Program-made: the position numbers and the translations under genes
Part shown: piece after piece, positions 1-24,962 of the stretch
Layout: the number at the start of each line of letters is the position of its first letter
Position numbering within the stretch: position 1 is the first letter of the stretch
Source of the DNA: Chiridota heheva
Taxonomy: Eukaryota > Echinodermata > Holothuroidea > Apodida > Chiridotidae
NCBI GenBank assembly: GCA_020152595.1
Contig: JAIGNY010004089.1
Coordinates: 97,001-161,000, forward strand
Reading direction: 5' to 3'
DNA: 64,000 nucleotides
The notes under the pieces: generated by a model
What the model was told of the DNA's origin: nothing
Seen by the model: only the letters and a program-made list of their open reading frames with translations
Databases searched by the model: none

Positions 1-228
1 ATTTCAGATTAATAAAAGGACTTGAAAGTTGAATGTCATATTTAAGGTCTCTTGGGGTTTTAAAAAAGTTTCTCAATTTACTCATATTAAGAAAGCATTC
101 TGAATCTTTGCCAGGTCAGTCTATTTCTAGTGTAGCCATAATGTCTTCCTTTTTTACTTCTCACATGTAGTCAGTTGAAATTGACAGTTAACTAATAGGG
201 GAAGTGGCGCAATAGTTTTTCAAAAGGT

Positions 229-278
<50 letters not shown>

Positions 279-689
279 GGTGTATATGCATGTGTGTGGG
301 TGGGTGTGTGTATGTGTGAACCATGAACCTGAAATTCCCTTTCAATCTATTTTCATCTTAAAAACATTGTTGTCATTTCACTTGAACATAAATTGGGTTT
401 GCCATCAAGGAAAAAGTTGGGCCAAATCTGGATCTCCTAAATAGTGATGAGCCATATCCTTTACCCCACTTTTGGAACCATTGAATAGGGGGAGAAGACA
501 CTGGCCCTTGGCATGATGTTTGAAAAATGTAATAGGAGGAGATCTGAAGTAGATATTGCCAAAAATTGACAATGATTATATTTCAATTATTGTGTTTAAA
601 AGTTTACTGCCATGATTCAGAATATCAATGTTATATTTTGATTTGGAAAACAAATTGTTTTATTTTTTTATTTTTTTCTCCATCTATAG
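1..689. other. 5' flank or 5'UTR intron of ADAT2
   Basis: No coding segment is visible. The stretch is AT-rich and holds a TA/TG microsatellite at about 229-310. It ends with a pyrimidine-rich tract and CTATAG at 684-689, a good 3' splice site. The first coding exon of ADAT2 may therefore be preceded by an intron in the 5'UTR, and the true promoter may lie at or beyond the left edge. Confidence 0.5.
229..310. repeat. TA/TG microsatellite
   Basis: A run of TA dinucleotides passes into TG and TGGG repeats. Confidence 0.9.
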
Positions 690-739
690 CCTCAAACTTC
701 CAGGAATAAGACAACTCTCATACTTGACTTGACATTTGT
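690..739 (+). other. ADAT2: ADAT2 5'UTR segment
   Basis: Lies between the candidate 3' splice site (CTATAG, ending 689) and the ATG at 740. The in-frame TGA at 725-727 shows that this part is untranslated in the ADAT2 frame. Confidence 0.5.
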
Positions 740-13817
<13,078 letters not shown>

Positions 13818-15590
13818 GACTGCTTGCAAAACAGGCTGCTTTTAAAAAGTAAAGTGTTTGCAGCTACAAAGCTTGCAAGCAAGGTGCTCACAACCAAAGC
13901 TGCTTCTTGCAGCCGAGGTGCTTACAACCATGGATCTTACAGCTGGGTTGCTTGCAGATTAGGCTGGTTCTTAAAACTGAGATGCTTGCAGCTACAGAAC
14001 TTGCAAGCAAGGTGGTCGCAACCAAAGCTGGTTCTTGCAGCCGAGGTGCTTACAACCATGGATCTTACAGCTGGGTTGCTTGCAGACCAGGCTGGTTCTT
14101 AAAACTGAGATGCTTGCAGCTACAGAATTTGCAAGCAAGGTGGTCGCAACCAAAGCTGGTTCTTGCAGCCGAGGTGCTTACAACGATGGATCTTACAACT
14201 GGGTCGCTTGCAAATCAAGCTGGTTTTTAAAAATGAGGTGTTTGCAGCTACAGAACTTGCAAGCAAGGTGCTCACAACCGAAGCTGCTTAGCATTTATTA
14301 GCAATTAGTTTAACATAAATTTACATACACAATTTAAACTTCTTTTGCTAAATTTTGTTATGTTTTTCTGCTTGAGTCATCTTTGCATAAAATATTTTGT
14401 AGTCTTTTTATCTATATATGTGCATTTGTGGCAACTATAAGCTCTCTCTCTCTCTCTATCACACTACCTAGATATTCTTAAGGCCTAAAAAAAAAGGTGT
14501 TTGTTTGCCCTTTAGAAATTTTATTTTAAAAAATCTCTACGCTTTGTAAAATTCAACCACTTTTGCCTGTTGATATTACTGTGAAGAAAACAATCCCTAC
14601 CCTTCGTAAAAATCCTCACAATTCTCCACAAAATGATGTGGCAACCAGTTTTGCCTGTTGACGTTACTGTGGAGAAAACGAAGCCCAGCGCCCACAAGAG
14701 CTTGTGATTGACTGATAGAATACAAGGTTGTCCTTCCTGTTTGTAACGAGTGTGTCAGGTAAGGGAAGGAAAATCACACAAAAAGCTTTAGTGAGATATA
14801 AAAGTGAGATGTGTAAAATAAAAGGAAGCAACAATCTGAAAATGAAGTGAAGTGTTTAATTCTGTTTTGTAGGTGTTGTTGGTACTTCACCCTGAGCGAG
14901 CCAGTGTTGGTCGAAAGTATTGTCAAGAAATATTCCATTTCAGTGATCTGTGGAAGGAAAAAAAACACATTTTTCTGCCTGCCCCTCCCTTACAATTTTC
15001 CATAAGAAAAGGCAAACTAACCCTTGTTTTATGCTTACATTGCTACTCACAAGGTTCTGGAAAACTAGGGAATAAACTTGTGAGGCAATCAATGCCATTA
15101 AACTATGGATTTTTTCTAATATTAATCAGTTCATGCAGATTTGTGAAAGTCCTCAAATTTGTGTTTTGTATCTTATTAGTGACATGAGGGTGTTTAAAGT
15201 TCTATAGATGTGTAGCAATTTGAAAGAGTATTAATCCATGAGCAGATCAGTTTTAAAATAAAAAGAAACACTTTTAATTCTTGAATTGGAAGGAGGGGGT
15301 GGGGACCCATAGCTTTGATTATATCTGTTGGTGTGTGGGGGTGGGGGCATATGTACTGCCATATTTGTTATCATTTTTGTTTTGTAATTTGGGAGTGTTG
15401 TACTCCGTTAAGCTCACCAGAGTTTTTACACAACACTTCCTGTCACAACCATATATATATATATATATATTCTTCTGTATATACATATTTTGTAAATTTC
15501 ATAATATATTTATATTTAAAACTCCTCTGTAAGTATATATAAATATGTTGTGGAAAAACAAATAAAAGAAATGAAATGAAATTATGGTTG
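13818..15590 (+). other. ADAT2: ADAT2 3'UTR and downstream region
   Basis: After the 128-bp repeat the sequence is unremarkable. AATAAA occurs at 15071-15076 and 15561-15566 as candidate poly(A) signals; neither can be chosen from sequence alone. A CT run at about 14441-14458 and an AT run at about 15450-15470 are simple repeats. Confidence 0.4.
13822..14290. repeat. 128-bp tandem repeat in the ADAT2 3'UTR
   Basis: About 3.6 copies with exact 128-bp spacing: the CTTGCAAGCAAGGTG landmark lies at 13872, 14000, 14128 and 14256. Each unit contains shorter internal reiterations (GAGGTGCTTACAACC, AGGTGCTCACAACC). It starts about 5 bases after the ADAT2 stop, so it would be transcribed in the 3'UTR. 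Three overlapping ORFs of 88-107 residues are by-products. Confidence 0.93.
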
Positions 15591-16160
15591 ATCAAACTTT
15601 CATCAGTTTTTAATTTATGCAAAATTTGTTATGTACAAGTGGGACAACAGCTCAAAATCTTTATGAAATTGTTTGTCACTGAAAATGATGGGGAAGTCTA
15701 TTCATGCTAGAATTTTATTAGGGGCACGGCAAAAACTAGATTTTTTTTTTTGGCTGCACCACGTCAAAGAATTTTAATACACATTCAAAAAACAAAACAA
15801 AAGATTTACAAAAGAAAATACAAAGGTCGCTTTTTATTGTAATACATAACAAAATTTGCATGAAATATGCAAATAGCCGCCTGAGATTTTAAAAATACTG
15901 TAAAATTGGTAATTTTTTAAAACTGAATTTGGATGAAATGTTTTACTACTATAATTGCTTTAGCTAATGTTGCCAAGATCTACACGTCCATACACCTTTA
16001 AGATTATTCTCCACTTTCTCAACTTTCATCCTGTCAGGAAAATTCCTCTCCCCTTCATCACCACAAACGTTGTGTTTAAAATTGATACATAAATTAATTA
16101 ATTTATGTTAAGACATTACCCTTTTTTCCCTTTCAACAATTACCACCCCCATCCAAAAAC
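15591..16160. other. Intergenic, no feature seen
   Basis: AT-rich sequence without splice-bounded ORFs or recognisable repeats. Confidence 0.5.
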
Positions 16161-16176
16161 AAAAACTATATATGTA

Positions 16177-16177
<1 letters not shown>

Positions 16178-16254
<77 letters not shown>

Positions 16255-16478
16255 TAAATATACATACATACATACATACATACATACATACATACAAACA
16301 TATATACATACATCATATATACATACATACAAACATATATACACACATACATACATACAAACATACATACATACAAACATACATATATACATACATACAT
16401 CATACATATATACATACATACAAAAACATACATACAAACATACATACATACATCATACATATATACATACATATGTAC
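16178..16478. repeat. TA microsatellite followed by ATAC tetranucleotide array
   Basis: About 36 TA units, then about 220 bases of ATAC with CATCATATAT interruptions. Tyr/Ile/Val/Cys-rich ORFs on both strands are by-products. Confidence 0.95.
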
Positions 16479-18000
16479 AGAATGCTCTACTGCCCCCTGT
16501 ATTGGGAAGAACTGGGCTTTGGGGAACTTCTCTATTTTCCCTGATTTCTTCAATGTTTTAACAGATTTTTGATGAGAAGTTTTGCTACTACGATTGTTTT
16601 AAATAGATTTTGGAAAACAAATTCTTAATAAAAACAAAATGCCACATATCACCTTTGACTTGCAATGAAATTGTAAAATGTCAGGAAAAGAAATCTTCAT
16701 TCTTTCGAAGTTGGCCCATTTGACAAGCTTTCGTGATATTTTACACCTATTAACATTTTTGGGATCAGCCATATCACATAAAATGAAAGGCACTTTTTAT
16801 AAACAACTCCAAGAATTGTACACATTGATTGACACTCATTAAAAAGTATCAGTGTGATAGGTATCGGAATCACTTCAAACAATTATTGTAGGAAACCCCC
16901 TTCCCCTCTCTTAAACCACTTTTCCAAAAAATGAAAATAAAAGTGCTCCTCGATTATTGTCCCAATAGGAGTAAACTGGCAAATTTTGTCAGTCCCATGT
17001 ACGGCAGGAATGTGCCCCCATTGAAAAAATGCTCCTTTCTAAAAATGAAGTGCCCCTTTCAATTTGTTTTGGGCTCAGTTATTCTATCTGCAAATTGGGA
17101 CGATGGGGTCATATGAGTTGGGAAGTGCCACCCAAGAGGTCCTGCCTGCCACTTTTCAAAAGCTTTCTACGCCCCTGCTGCAAACAAGGCTTTGCAGTCA
17201 AAAATGGCACCTCGCCACAGGGGAATGAGGTGAATTTGCCCACCCTCCTTACCCCAGGTAATAATCATCATTTTTTTCTTGTAATGAATACAAACCTACT
17301 TGAATTATATGTACTGTATGATTAAACAATATCACTTATTTTCACCCCCTCAATCACGTTTCCCCTCAACTAAATTCTCTTACAGCTGTCGATGGCATTA
17401 AAGGCCCCACGTTTTTCAGCAAAGGGCAATTGCAAGTTAGGTCACAAGGGATTGTGCAATCCCACACTAGTAACAATGCAGGGGTGGGGGAACCCAGGGC
17501 TAAACTGGATGGCAGGGCACACTGAAAATTCTGAGAAAAAAAACGGGTCGCCTATTTTTGTTCCCATTTTACATTTATTTTTGACATTGTCAAGCAGAGG
17601 TGTAGGGGTGAAGGGGAAGGGGGAGGGGAACATCCCCTGAGAGGATTGCATGCTTTCTTCCTAATTGGATTGTACTGTACAATTAGGGATTTATTGACTT
17701 AAGATTGAAAAAATAAATATAAATAAAGGGAAATTGTCTTGGTAAAATTTGAAAATCAAGAAATTTTCCGGAAAATAAGCCCACTTTGCCCTCCTTCTTG
17801 GTGGTACTGGCGGAACCTCTACAAGATCGCTTTGTCCCCCAATCCCATTTGTCTTTTCTGTTAACATAACAATTTTCCCCTCCATGATCTGGCACAGCTC
17901 CCATTTTCATCTCGCTATTAGTCTTGTTTCAAGGGAAAAAAGATACCATACAAAATATTTGGTACAAAAATGGTTTATTTTTTCGTTTATCAAAACAACA
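16479..18000. other. Intergenic, no gene supported
   Basis: Short ORFs only, without splice context or recognisable domains. Confidence 0.5.
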
Positions 18001-18528
18001 CAACATAGTACCATGCACACGGCATAGTACCATGCACACGACATAGTACCATGCACACGACATAATGCCATGCACACGACATAGTACCATACACACGGCA
18101 TAGTACCATGCACACGACATAGTACCATGCACACGGCATAGTACCATGCACGACATAGTACCATGCACACGACATAGTACCATGCACGACATAGTACCAT
18201 GCACGACATAGTACCATGCACACGACATAGTACCATGCACACGACATAGTACCATGCACACGACATAGTACCATGCACACGACATAGTACCATGCACACG
18301 ACATAGTACCATGCACACGACATAGTACCATGCACACGACATAGTACCATGCACACGACATAGTACCATGCACACGACATAGTACCATGCACACGACATA
18401 GTACCATGCACACGACATAGTACCATGCACACGACATAGTACCATGCACACGACATAGTACCATGCACACGACATAGTACCATGCACACGACATAGTACC
18501 ATGCACACGACATAGTACCATGCACATC
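18001..18528. repeat. 19-bp minisatellite
   Basis: About 28 copies of ACATAGTACCATGCACACG, with GGCATAGT and CATAATGCC variants and three short copies lacking a few bases near 18150-18200. All three minus frames are open (172-212 residues) because no stop arises in the 57-bp superperiod. These are not genes. Confidence 0.97.
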
Positions 18529-19500
18529 AGCTTGCAATGTAACACATTCTTTATTACTGTTCTTGATTTAGGTCACATACAAGAAAGATACAGAAGGAAT
18601 GCTAATGATCGTGCTGATTACAGAATTGCATCAAAATGACTTATTATAAAAGTAGGGACTGAAAATACTACCACGCACATTAGTACTGTCCTCCAAGGGA
18701 ACTGGCAATGTAAAAAATCTTTATTACTGTTCTTGATTTAGATCACATACAAGAAAGATACAGAAGGAATGCTAATGATCGAACTGATTACAGAATCGCA
18801 TAAAAATGACTTATTATAAAAGAAGAAGGGACTGAAAATCAAGATCTTATTAATTTCATTATTTATTCATACAAAGAGCTACCAATAAGGACAGTATCCT
18901 ACTTTGAAAAAGATGTTTGAAATATGACACCTACTTTGAAAAAGATGTTTGAAATATGACACCTACTATACCCTAATCAACCAGAATGGTGGAAGACTAT
19001 GGTTAAAGTTTAACAACATTTATCAAGAGCTTGGACTAACTTTTATCCTTATTTCACCTATTTTAAAATCCTGAAACTGATACGCCATCACTCATAAAAT
19101 GTTCAGAGTGTTCTCAGCACAATACTTTGGAAAAGGGCATTAGAGAATTTCAAACTTGGTAATACACCTTCTCCCCTCCCCCATCCCATACTGCCTTTCA
19201 TCCTTATTTCACATATTTTAAAATCCTGAAACTGATACGCCACAACTCAAAGGATGTTCAGAATATTCTCAGCACAATACTTTGAAAAAGGGCATTAGAG
19301 AATTTCAAACTTGGTAATACACCCCGTTCCCTTCCACTCCCCCACATCCGTCCCCCCCACATCCGTCCCACCCATCCCATACTGCCTTTCACCCTTATTT
19401 TACATATTTCAAAATCCTGAAACTGATACGCCACCACTCATTCACTGTCCCGATGCCATTTTTGCATCAAGTGGCCCACCAGTGAAAACTCCATAACAAA
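18529..19500. repeat. Short tandem duplications
   Basis: A block of about 135 bases beginning near 18534 (ACATTCTTTATTACTGTTCT ... GACTTATTATAAAAG) is repeated from about 18714. A 32-base segment (CTACTTTGAAAAAGATGTTT...) is doubled at 18898-18962. A block of about 180 bases (AATCCTGAAACTGATACGCC...) occurs about 2.5 times at 19065-19440. Confidence 0.8.
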
Positions 19501-20158
19501 AAAAGTCATGTTGCTACATGTGTGAATGACATCAGTACTAGGTTTACTTCGTTGCCTCGAATGTACAACAATGACATGTATTTCAAATTTAGGAATGTAC
19601 AATACTTCACCATGTACTTTCTCTTGAAAATAAATTCTTTAGTGAATAACACATATTTACATTGCTATAAAATTTGACCTGAATATCACTTGTCTACCAA
19701 CTGTGGTGTTGCAGTTATCATACATGTCTACAGACCACGAGGCCCTGGATTCTAGCCTAGGATGGGTAGACACACCAGTGTACCACAACTGGTTATCAAA
19801 GGCCGTGGACATTGACTAGGTTGTCGATGTTTATGTCTGTCCCTACGTCGTACTTGTGTTCTCGTCCGGGTCGTATTAAGCGTTTTGTAATAGCATTGAC
19901 ACTATCATAACCAAATACGCAGGCAACGATCCCGTCATTGTAATTGTGTGTTCACTTGTCGTCGTCACTTGTTACAAAACAAACAAATTGCAAGGTATTT
20001 TTAATAAGGCACTCAAAGTAATTTCATTAATAATAGTTGACTTAAAGACACAAGCTACTCTTTTTCTGAAATAGTCACGAATGGTTGATATACTTTACTT
20101 TCCTTCAGACTTTATAATAAAATTGTGAAAAAATTGATCTTAACCTTATATCCATTAA
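19501..20158. other. Intergenic, no feature seen
   Basis: No splice-bounded ORF or repeat recognised. Confidence 0.5.
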
Positions 20159-20721
20159 ACGATTACTTCATGGTTCAAGCAAGTCTATTCTATATGAAAG
20201 AGGACTTCAAACAAAACAAAATGATGAAGAAAGCATTCAAACATCTTATTCCATTAAGAAGATATATTTAAGTTTAAAGTTTGGTATCAATTGTGTAGAA
20301 ACAACTGAAATCAGACTAGTTGTGATGTCATAGCCTCAGATTCCTCAGTCTTGATGTATTCTATCATATTTTGTCCTGCAATTTTGTGGCTTATAAACAA
20401 TGGGATATGTAAAAAAAGTAGTAAAACTGAATCTAGTAAGGGTATTTATAATATACCACCTGAAGAAAGTTTGAAGAAAAATAATTTTAAATAGTTAAAA
20501 AATTAAATATACTTTCTTTAAAATACATAAAGACTAAGTAATCTGAGGCTGTGACATCACAACTTGTCCGATTTTAGTCGTTTCTACAGAAATGCTACCA
20601 AACTTTAAATTTGAATATCTCCTTAAAGGAACAAGATTTTTGAATGCTTTCTTCACCATTTTGTTTCTTTTGAAGTCCTCTTTCATATAAGATGAACTTG
20701 CTTGACCCCTGAACTAATCCT
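20159..20721. mobile_element. TTAA-flanked fold-back element (family 1), copy 2
   Basis: Between TTAA at 20155-20158 and 20722-20725. The left arm ACGATTACTTCATGGTTCAA... and the right arm ...CCCCTGAACTAATCCT form inverted repeats of about 230 bases around a central AT-rich loop. Same family as 4686-5468 and 22497-23151. Confidence 0.8.
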
Positions 20722-21092
20722 TTAAGGTTATGTGCATGGCTTATTTTTACTCATTATGCATACAGACCATATCATATCATGACATACCAAATTTGTAATA
20801 CAGTAGTATATAAGCAACTCCTGTAGGATTATTGATAAAAGTTGCCTTAATGATCTATGGTGGGTAGCAACAACTTTGAGCTAAATTAGTAGAAAATACG
20901 CTTATAAACCGTGAAAATATGCCACAAACCGTGGAAATGTCAAATTTCATCTTCAGTCATTAAAAAATGACAATTTCACAGCGTTTTAAATATTAAGGCA
21001 ATAAATAAATCATGCAAATTTAAATTTAAATTTTGTGACATTACAAGAAAAATTTCCTAAAGTTAACTTTGTTTTTCAATCCACGACCAACA

Positions 21093-22424
21093 TTATTTGA
21101 ATGGGAGCACTTGAATGACTACCAAGTCATGACTAAGAATGGGAGCACTTGAATGACTACCAAGTCATGACTAAGAATGGGAGCACTTGAATGACTACCA
21201 AGTCATGACTAAGAATGGGAGCACTTAAATGACTACCAAGTCTTGACTAAGAATGGGAGCACTTGAATGACTACCAAGTCCTGACTAAGAATGGGAGCAC
21301 TTGAATGATTACCAAGTCATGACTAAAAATGGGAGCACTTGAATGACTACCAAGTCCTGACTAAGAATGGGAGCACTTCAATGACTACCAAGTCATGACT
21401 AAGAATGGGAGCACTTGAATGACTACCAAGTCTTGACTAAGAATGGGAGCACTTGAATGACTACCAAGTCATGACTAAGATGGAGAGCACTTAAATAACT
21501 ACCAAGTTATAACTAATAAGAGCACTTGAAAGACTACCAAGTCATGACTAAGAATGGAAGCACTTGAATAACCACCAAGTTATAACAAAGAATGGGAGCA
21601 CTTGAATGACTACCAAGTCCTGACTAAGAATGGGAGCACTTGAATGACTACCAAGTCATGACTAAGAATGGGAGCACTTGAATGACTACCAAGTCATGAC
21701 TAAGAATGGGAGCACTTGAATGACTACCAAGTCATGACTTAGATTGAGAGCACTTAAATAACTACCAAGTTATGACTAATGGGAGCAATTGAAAGACTAC
21801 CAAGTCATGACTAAGAATGGGAGCACTTGAATAACCACCAAGTTATAACAAAGAATGGGAGCAGTTGAATGACTACCAAGTCAGGACTAAGAATGGGAGC
21901 ACTTGAATGATTACCAAGTCATGACTAAGAATGGGAGCACTTGAATGACTACCAAGTCCTGACTAAGAATGGGAGCACTTGAATGACTACCAAGTTATGA
22001 CTAAGAATGGGAGCATTTAAATGACTACGAAGTCATGACTACCAATGGGAGCACTTGAATGACTACCAAGTCTTGACTAAGAATGGGAGCACTTGAATGA
22101 CCACCAAGTCATGACTAAGATTGAGAGCACTTAAATGACTACCAAGTTATGACTAATGGGAGCACTTGAATGACTACCAAGTTATGACTAAGAATGGGAG
22201 CAATTGAATGACTACCAAGTCATAACTAAGAATGGGAGCACTTGAATGACTACCAAGTCATGACTAAGAATAGGAGCACTTGAATGACTACCAAGTCATG
22301 ACTAAGAAATGGAGCACTTAAATGACTACCAAGTCATGACTAAGAATGGGAGCACTTGAATGACTACCAAGTTATGGCTAAGAATGGGAGCACTTGAATG
22401 ACTACCAAGTCATGACTTGGAATT
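21093..22424. repeat. 38-bp satellite array
   Basis: About 35 copies of AATGGGAGCACTTGAATGAC plus TACCAAGTCATGACTAAG. Most units contain the 10-bp palindrome AGTCATGACT. Variant units (AAGTTATGACTAATGGG, TTAAATAACTACC) recur at intervals, which suggests higher-order duplication of several units at a time. Confidence 0.96.
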
Positions 22425-22496
22425 TATAGCTCTCTCTGGTTCCTGTGAAATCTCTACCTGTCCACATACCTTTACATTCCACTCACTTCTGCATAA

Positions 22497-23151
22497 AGGA
22501 TTAGTTCAGAGGTCAGGCAAGTTTATCTTATATGAAAAAGGACTTTAAAAGAAACAAAATGGGGAAGAAAAAAAACATTCAAAAATCTTCTTCCATTAAG
22601 GAGATATTCAAGTTTAAAGTTTTGTCTTATCTGTGTAGAAATGACTGGTGTAGTAAGTCTACTATGGCAGGTTGGTGCCCTTATCCTCATTCTTAACAAT
22701 TGTTAAAATATTTTAAGGATGTTTTTTTATTTTTCATATTTTTTTATTATTTTTTTACTATTTGAATTTTATTTTTCATATTTTTTTATTATTTTTTTAC
22801 TATTTGAAGTATTTTTCCTTGAAATTTCTTTAAGTGGTAAATTATAATTACCCTTACTGGATTCTGGTTTACTACTTCCCTGACATATCGAATGGTTTTT
22901 CAGCCACAGACATATTCAATTGTTTTTCAGCCACATCGCAGGACAAAATATGATATAATATATAAAGATTTTGAGGAATCTGAGGCTGTGATGTCACAAG
23001 TAGTCTGATTTCAATTGTTTCTACATAAATGATACCATTTAAATCGAATATCTCCTTAACGGAATAAGATTTTGAATGTTTTCCTCACCATTTTGTTTCT
23101 TTTAAAGTCATCTTTCGTATATGGTGGACATGCTTGACCTGAACCAATCCT
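22497..23151. mobile_element. TTAA-type fold-back element (family 1), copy 3
   Basis: Starts AGGATTAGTTCAGAGGTCAG after ATAA (probably a mutated TTAA) and ends CTGAACCAATCCT before TTAA at 23152-23155. Inverted arms as in the other copies. A duplicated poly-T-rich segment lies near 22722-22806. Confidence 0.75.
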
Positions 23152-23359
23152 TTAAGGTTAGAGACCTTTTCAAACTGATTTTTACCGGATGTGATTACTT
23201 CAGTACGTTGACCAATCAATATGGTGGGGGAATTTTACCTTTGGTTTCCCAACCAATCAGCTGCAGGTAAATTTGAAAGTAAACATGCGCCTACTATCTA
23301 AATGTATAAATATGATATGTTCATATACTTGGTCCCATAATTGTGCGTAAATTTTGCAA

Positions 23360-23620
23360 CAGGCGGCCAAGATTCCCTGAGTCGATAGGTCAATTGGGCA
23401 TGTATTAAGAATGAAAGAGGACAGCCACTGCATGACAGCATTGACATGGAAGCCAGAAGGGAGAAGAAAAATAGAACGCCCAAGAACGACATGAAGAAGA
23501 ACGGTAGTGAAGGAAAGAGATAAGTTCTTGGATTGAAGCCAGACACATTGCCAGAGACAGGATACGTTGGAGAGAGTACACTGCAGCCTTATGGGACACA
23601 TGGCCTGAAGAGGACAGTGA
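23360..23620 (+). pseudogene. Non-LTR retrotransposon C-terminal relic
   Basis: Read on the plus strand, 23390-23480 gives IGHVLRMKED...ALTWKPEGRRK and RPRTT, followed by a TGA where the family has Trp, then RRTV and a Gln/Arg-rich continuation. This is the familiar tail of reverse transcriptases of many invertebrate LINEs (IGHVLRM ... GKRKRGRPKTTWRR). It is 5'-truncated and broken by stops. The longer minus-strand ORFs here (130-138 residues) are shadows. Confidence 0.8.
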
Positions 23621-23779
23621 GTGAGTAAGTGAGTGTATCCGTAATGCCTTATTTTCAACCTCAGAAAAAACACTTATTTTACTCACACCCTGGATTTTTA
23701 CCACTTTTATGACTTTTAAAGGAAAAAAAAAATGACTCCAGAGCCAAGAAATTCCTCGTCCAATGGTGACTGCACTTAA

Positions 23780-24357
23780 AGGATTATTCCCATGCAATTT
23801 TATTATAATATTTGATAAGAAAACAATAAAAGAAAGAGATTGGTGAAGAAACCAAGTTAATATCTTATTCCTACAAAAATTTATCGAAATTTAAAGATTT
23901 TTCTTGTCTGTGTAAAAGAGATTGTTCATCAGAATCCAAGTCATCATCATGATGTCATCACAGCACTTCATGTACTATTCTTTAAGTATTTCTTTACAAA
24001 TTAATTTTGTATTTTCTAAATGATTGGGAACATTTTATCCTTCAAAAATTATCAAGAATAGTGTAGAAAACTTATATTGTTTTCCAATCTGCTCTTTTAA
24101 CCTCTATTAGAATTATGAACAATTGGTGATTAATTTTCTTAGAAATACATAAAGATCAGTACAGGAACTGCTGTGATGACATCATAATGATGACTTAGAC
24201 TCAGTAAAAGTCATTTTTATGCACGCAAGAAAAATCTTTATATAAAGTTCAGTAACTTCTTCTAGGAATAAGATATCAACATGTTTTTATCACCAATTTG
24301 TTTCTTAAATTTTTCTCCATCAGATATTTAAAAATGAAATTCCATGGGAATAATCTT
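23780..24357. mobile_element. TTAA-flanked fold-back element (family 2), copy 1
   Basis: Between TTAA at 23776-23779 and 24358-24361. Ends AGGATTATTCCCATG and CATGGGAATAATCTT are inverted. Inner arms (GATGTCATCACAGCACTTCA / GAACTGCTGTGATGACATCA) also pair. A relative lies at 55239-55792. On the minus strand it contains AATAAA (23798-23803), which might serve as the E2F poly(A) signal. Confidence 0.8.
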
Positions 24358-24756
24358 TTAAAGAAGCACTCTGATGAAAAGTGAGGGCACTTTTTTGCAC
24401 ATTCTGAAATACCAGAAGCTTCATTTTGTCCGCTGTCTGTTCATGGTGAGTTTTTGCGAAACTGGAAAATGCAATGTTAACACCAAACCATTATGGAATA
24501 TGAAAGGTTATCAGTACTGTCACATACAAGAAAAGTGTATTGAAATATTCTAGAGTGCCCCTTTAAATTAGAACAAGCACAACCAATTAAGAAAGAACTT
24601 ACAAAGGGGGAAAATGCAAAGTATGCAGACAACGATTACGCTGAAATATAATCAACTTTAAGAACCACTCCTGTATAAAATTCACACACACTCGAAATTC
24701 TGAGAGAAAAACTTAATTCTGGCATATTAATTAAAACAATTATATATTAAGCACCA

Positions 24757-24962
24757 TTAATTGAAAAAGTCATCAAACAAATCTGAAATTCCTTCGTTGT
24801 CACCTAACGCAAATAGATAATCGTCAACGGCAGGTGGCGATAACGGGACAAAGTCATCATGAAAGGCTGAATTCTGGTCTTCTGTTAAAAGAAGATTTCT
24901 CCCAAGGTCGGAAAGGTCATCCACTTCTAAGGAGTTTACTTTCAGGGCTGGATCACCTCCAC
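24757..24962 (-). CDS. E2F3: E2F terminal exon 8 (pRB-binding)
   Basis: 67 residues plus a split Ser, stop TAA at 24757-24759. Contains [17 protein letters not shown] and then [20 protein letters not shown], the acidic transactivation/pRB-pocket-binding motif (human E2F3 [17 protein letters not shown]). Acceptor TTTTTTAG. Confidence 0.95.

Noticed and set aside
17907-18545. Cys/Val/Tyr-rich ORFs of 172-212 residues in three frames
   Set aside because: All three minus frames are open in the same 19-bp array, which is expected from composition.
21093-22424. Possible CRISPR array
   Set aside because: Units are contiguous with no unique spacers, the host is an animal, and there are no cas genes. 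The same holds for the other arrays.
23257-23797. Minus-strand ORFs of 82-138 residues as a gene
   Set aside because: The plus strand carries a recognisable LINE polymerase tail (IGHVLRM...RPRTT); the minus ORFs are its shadows.
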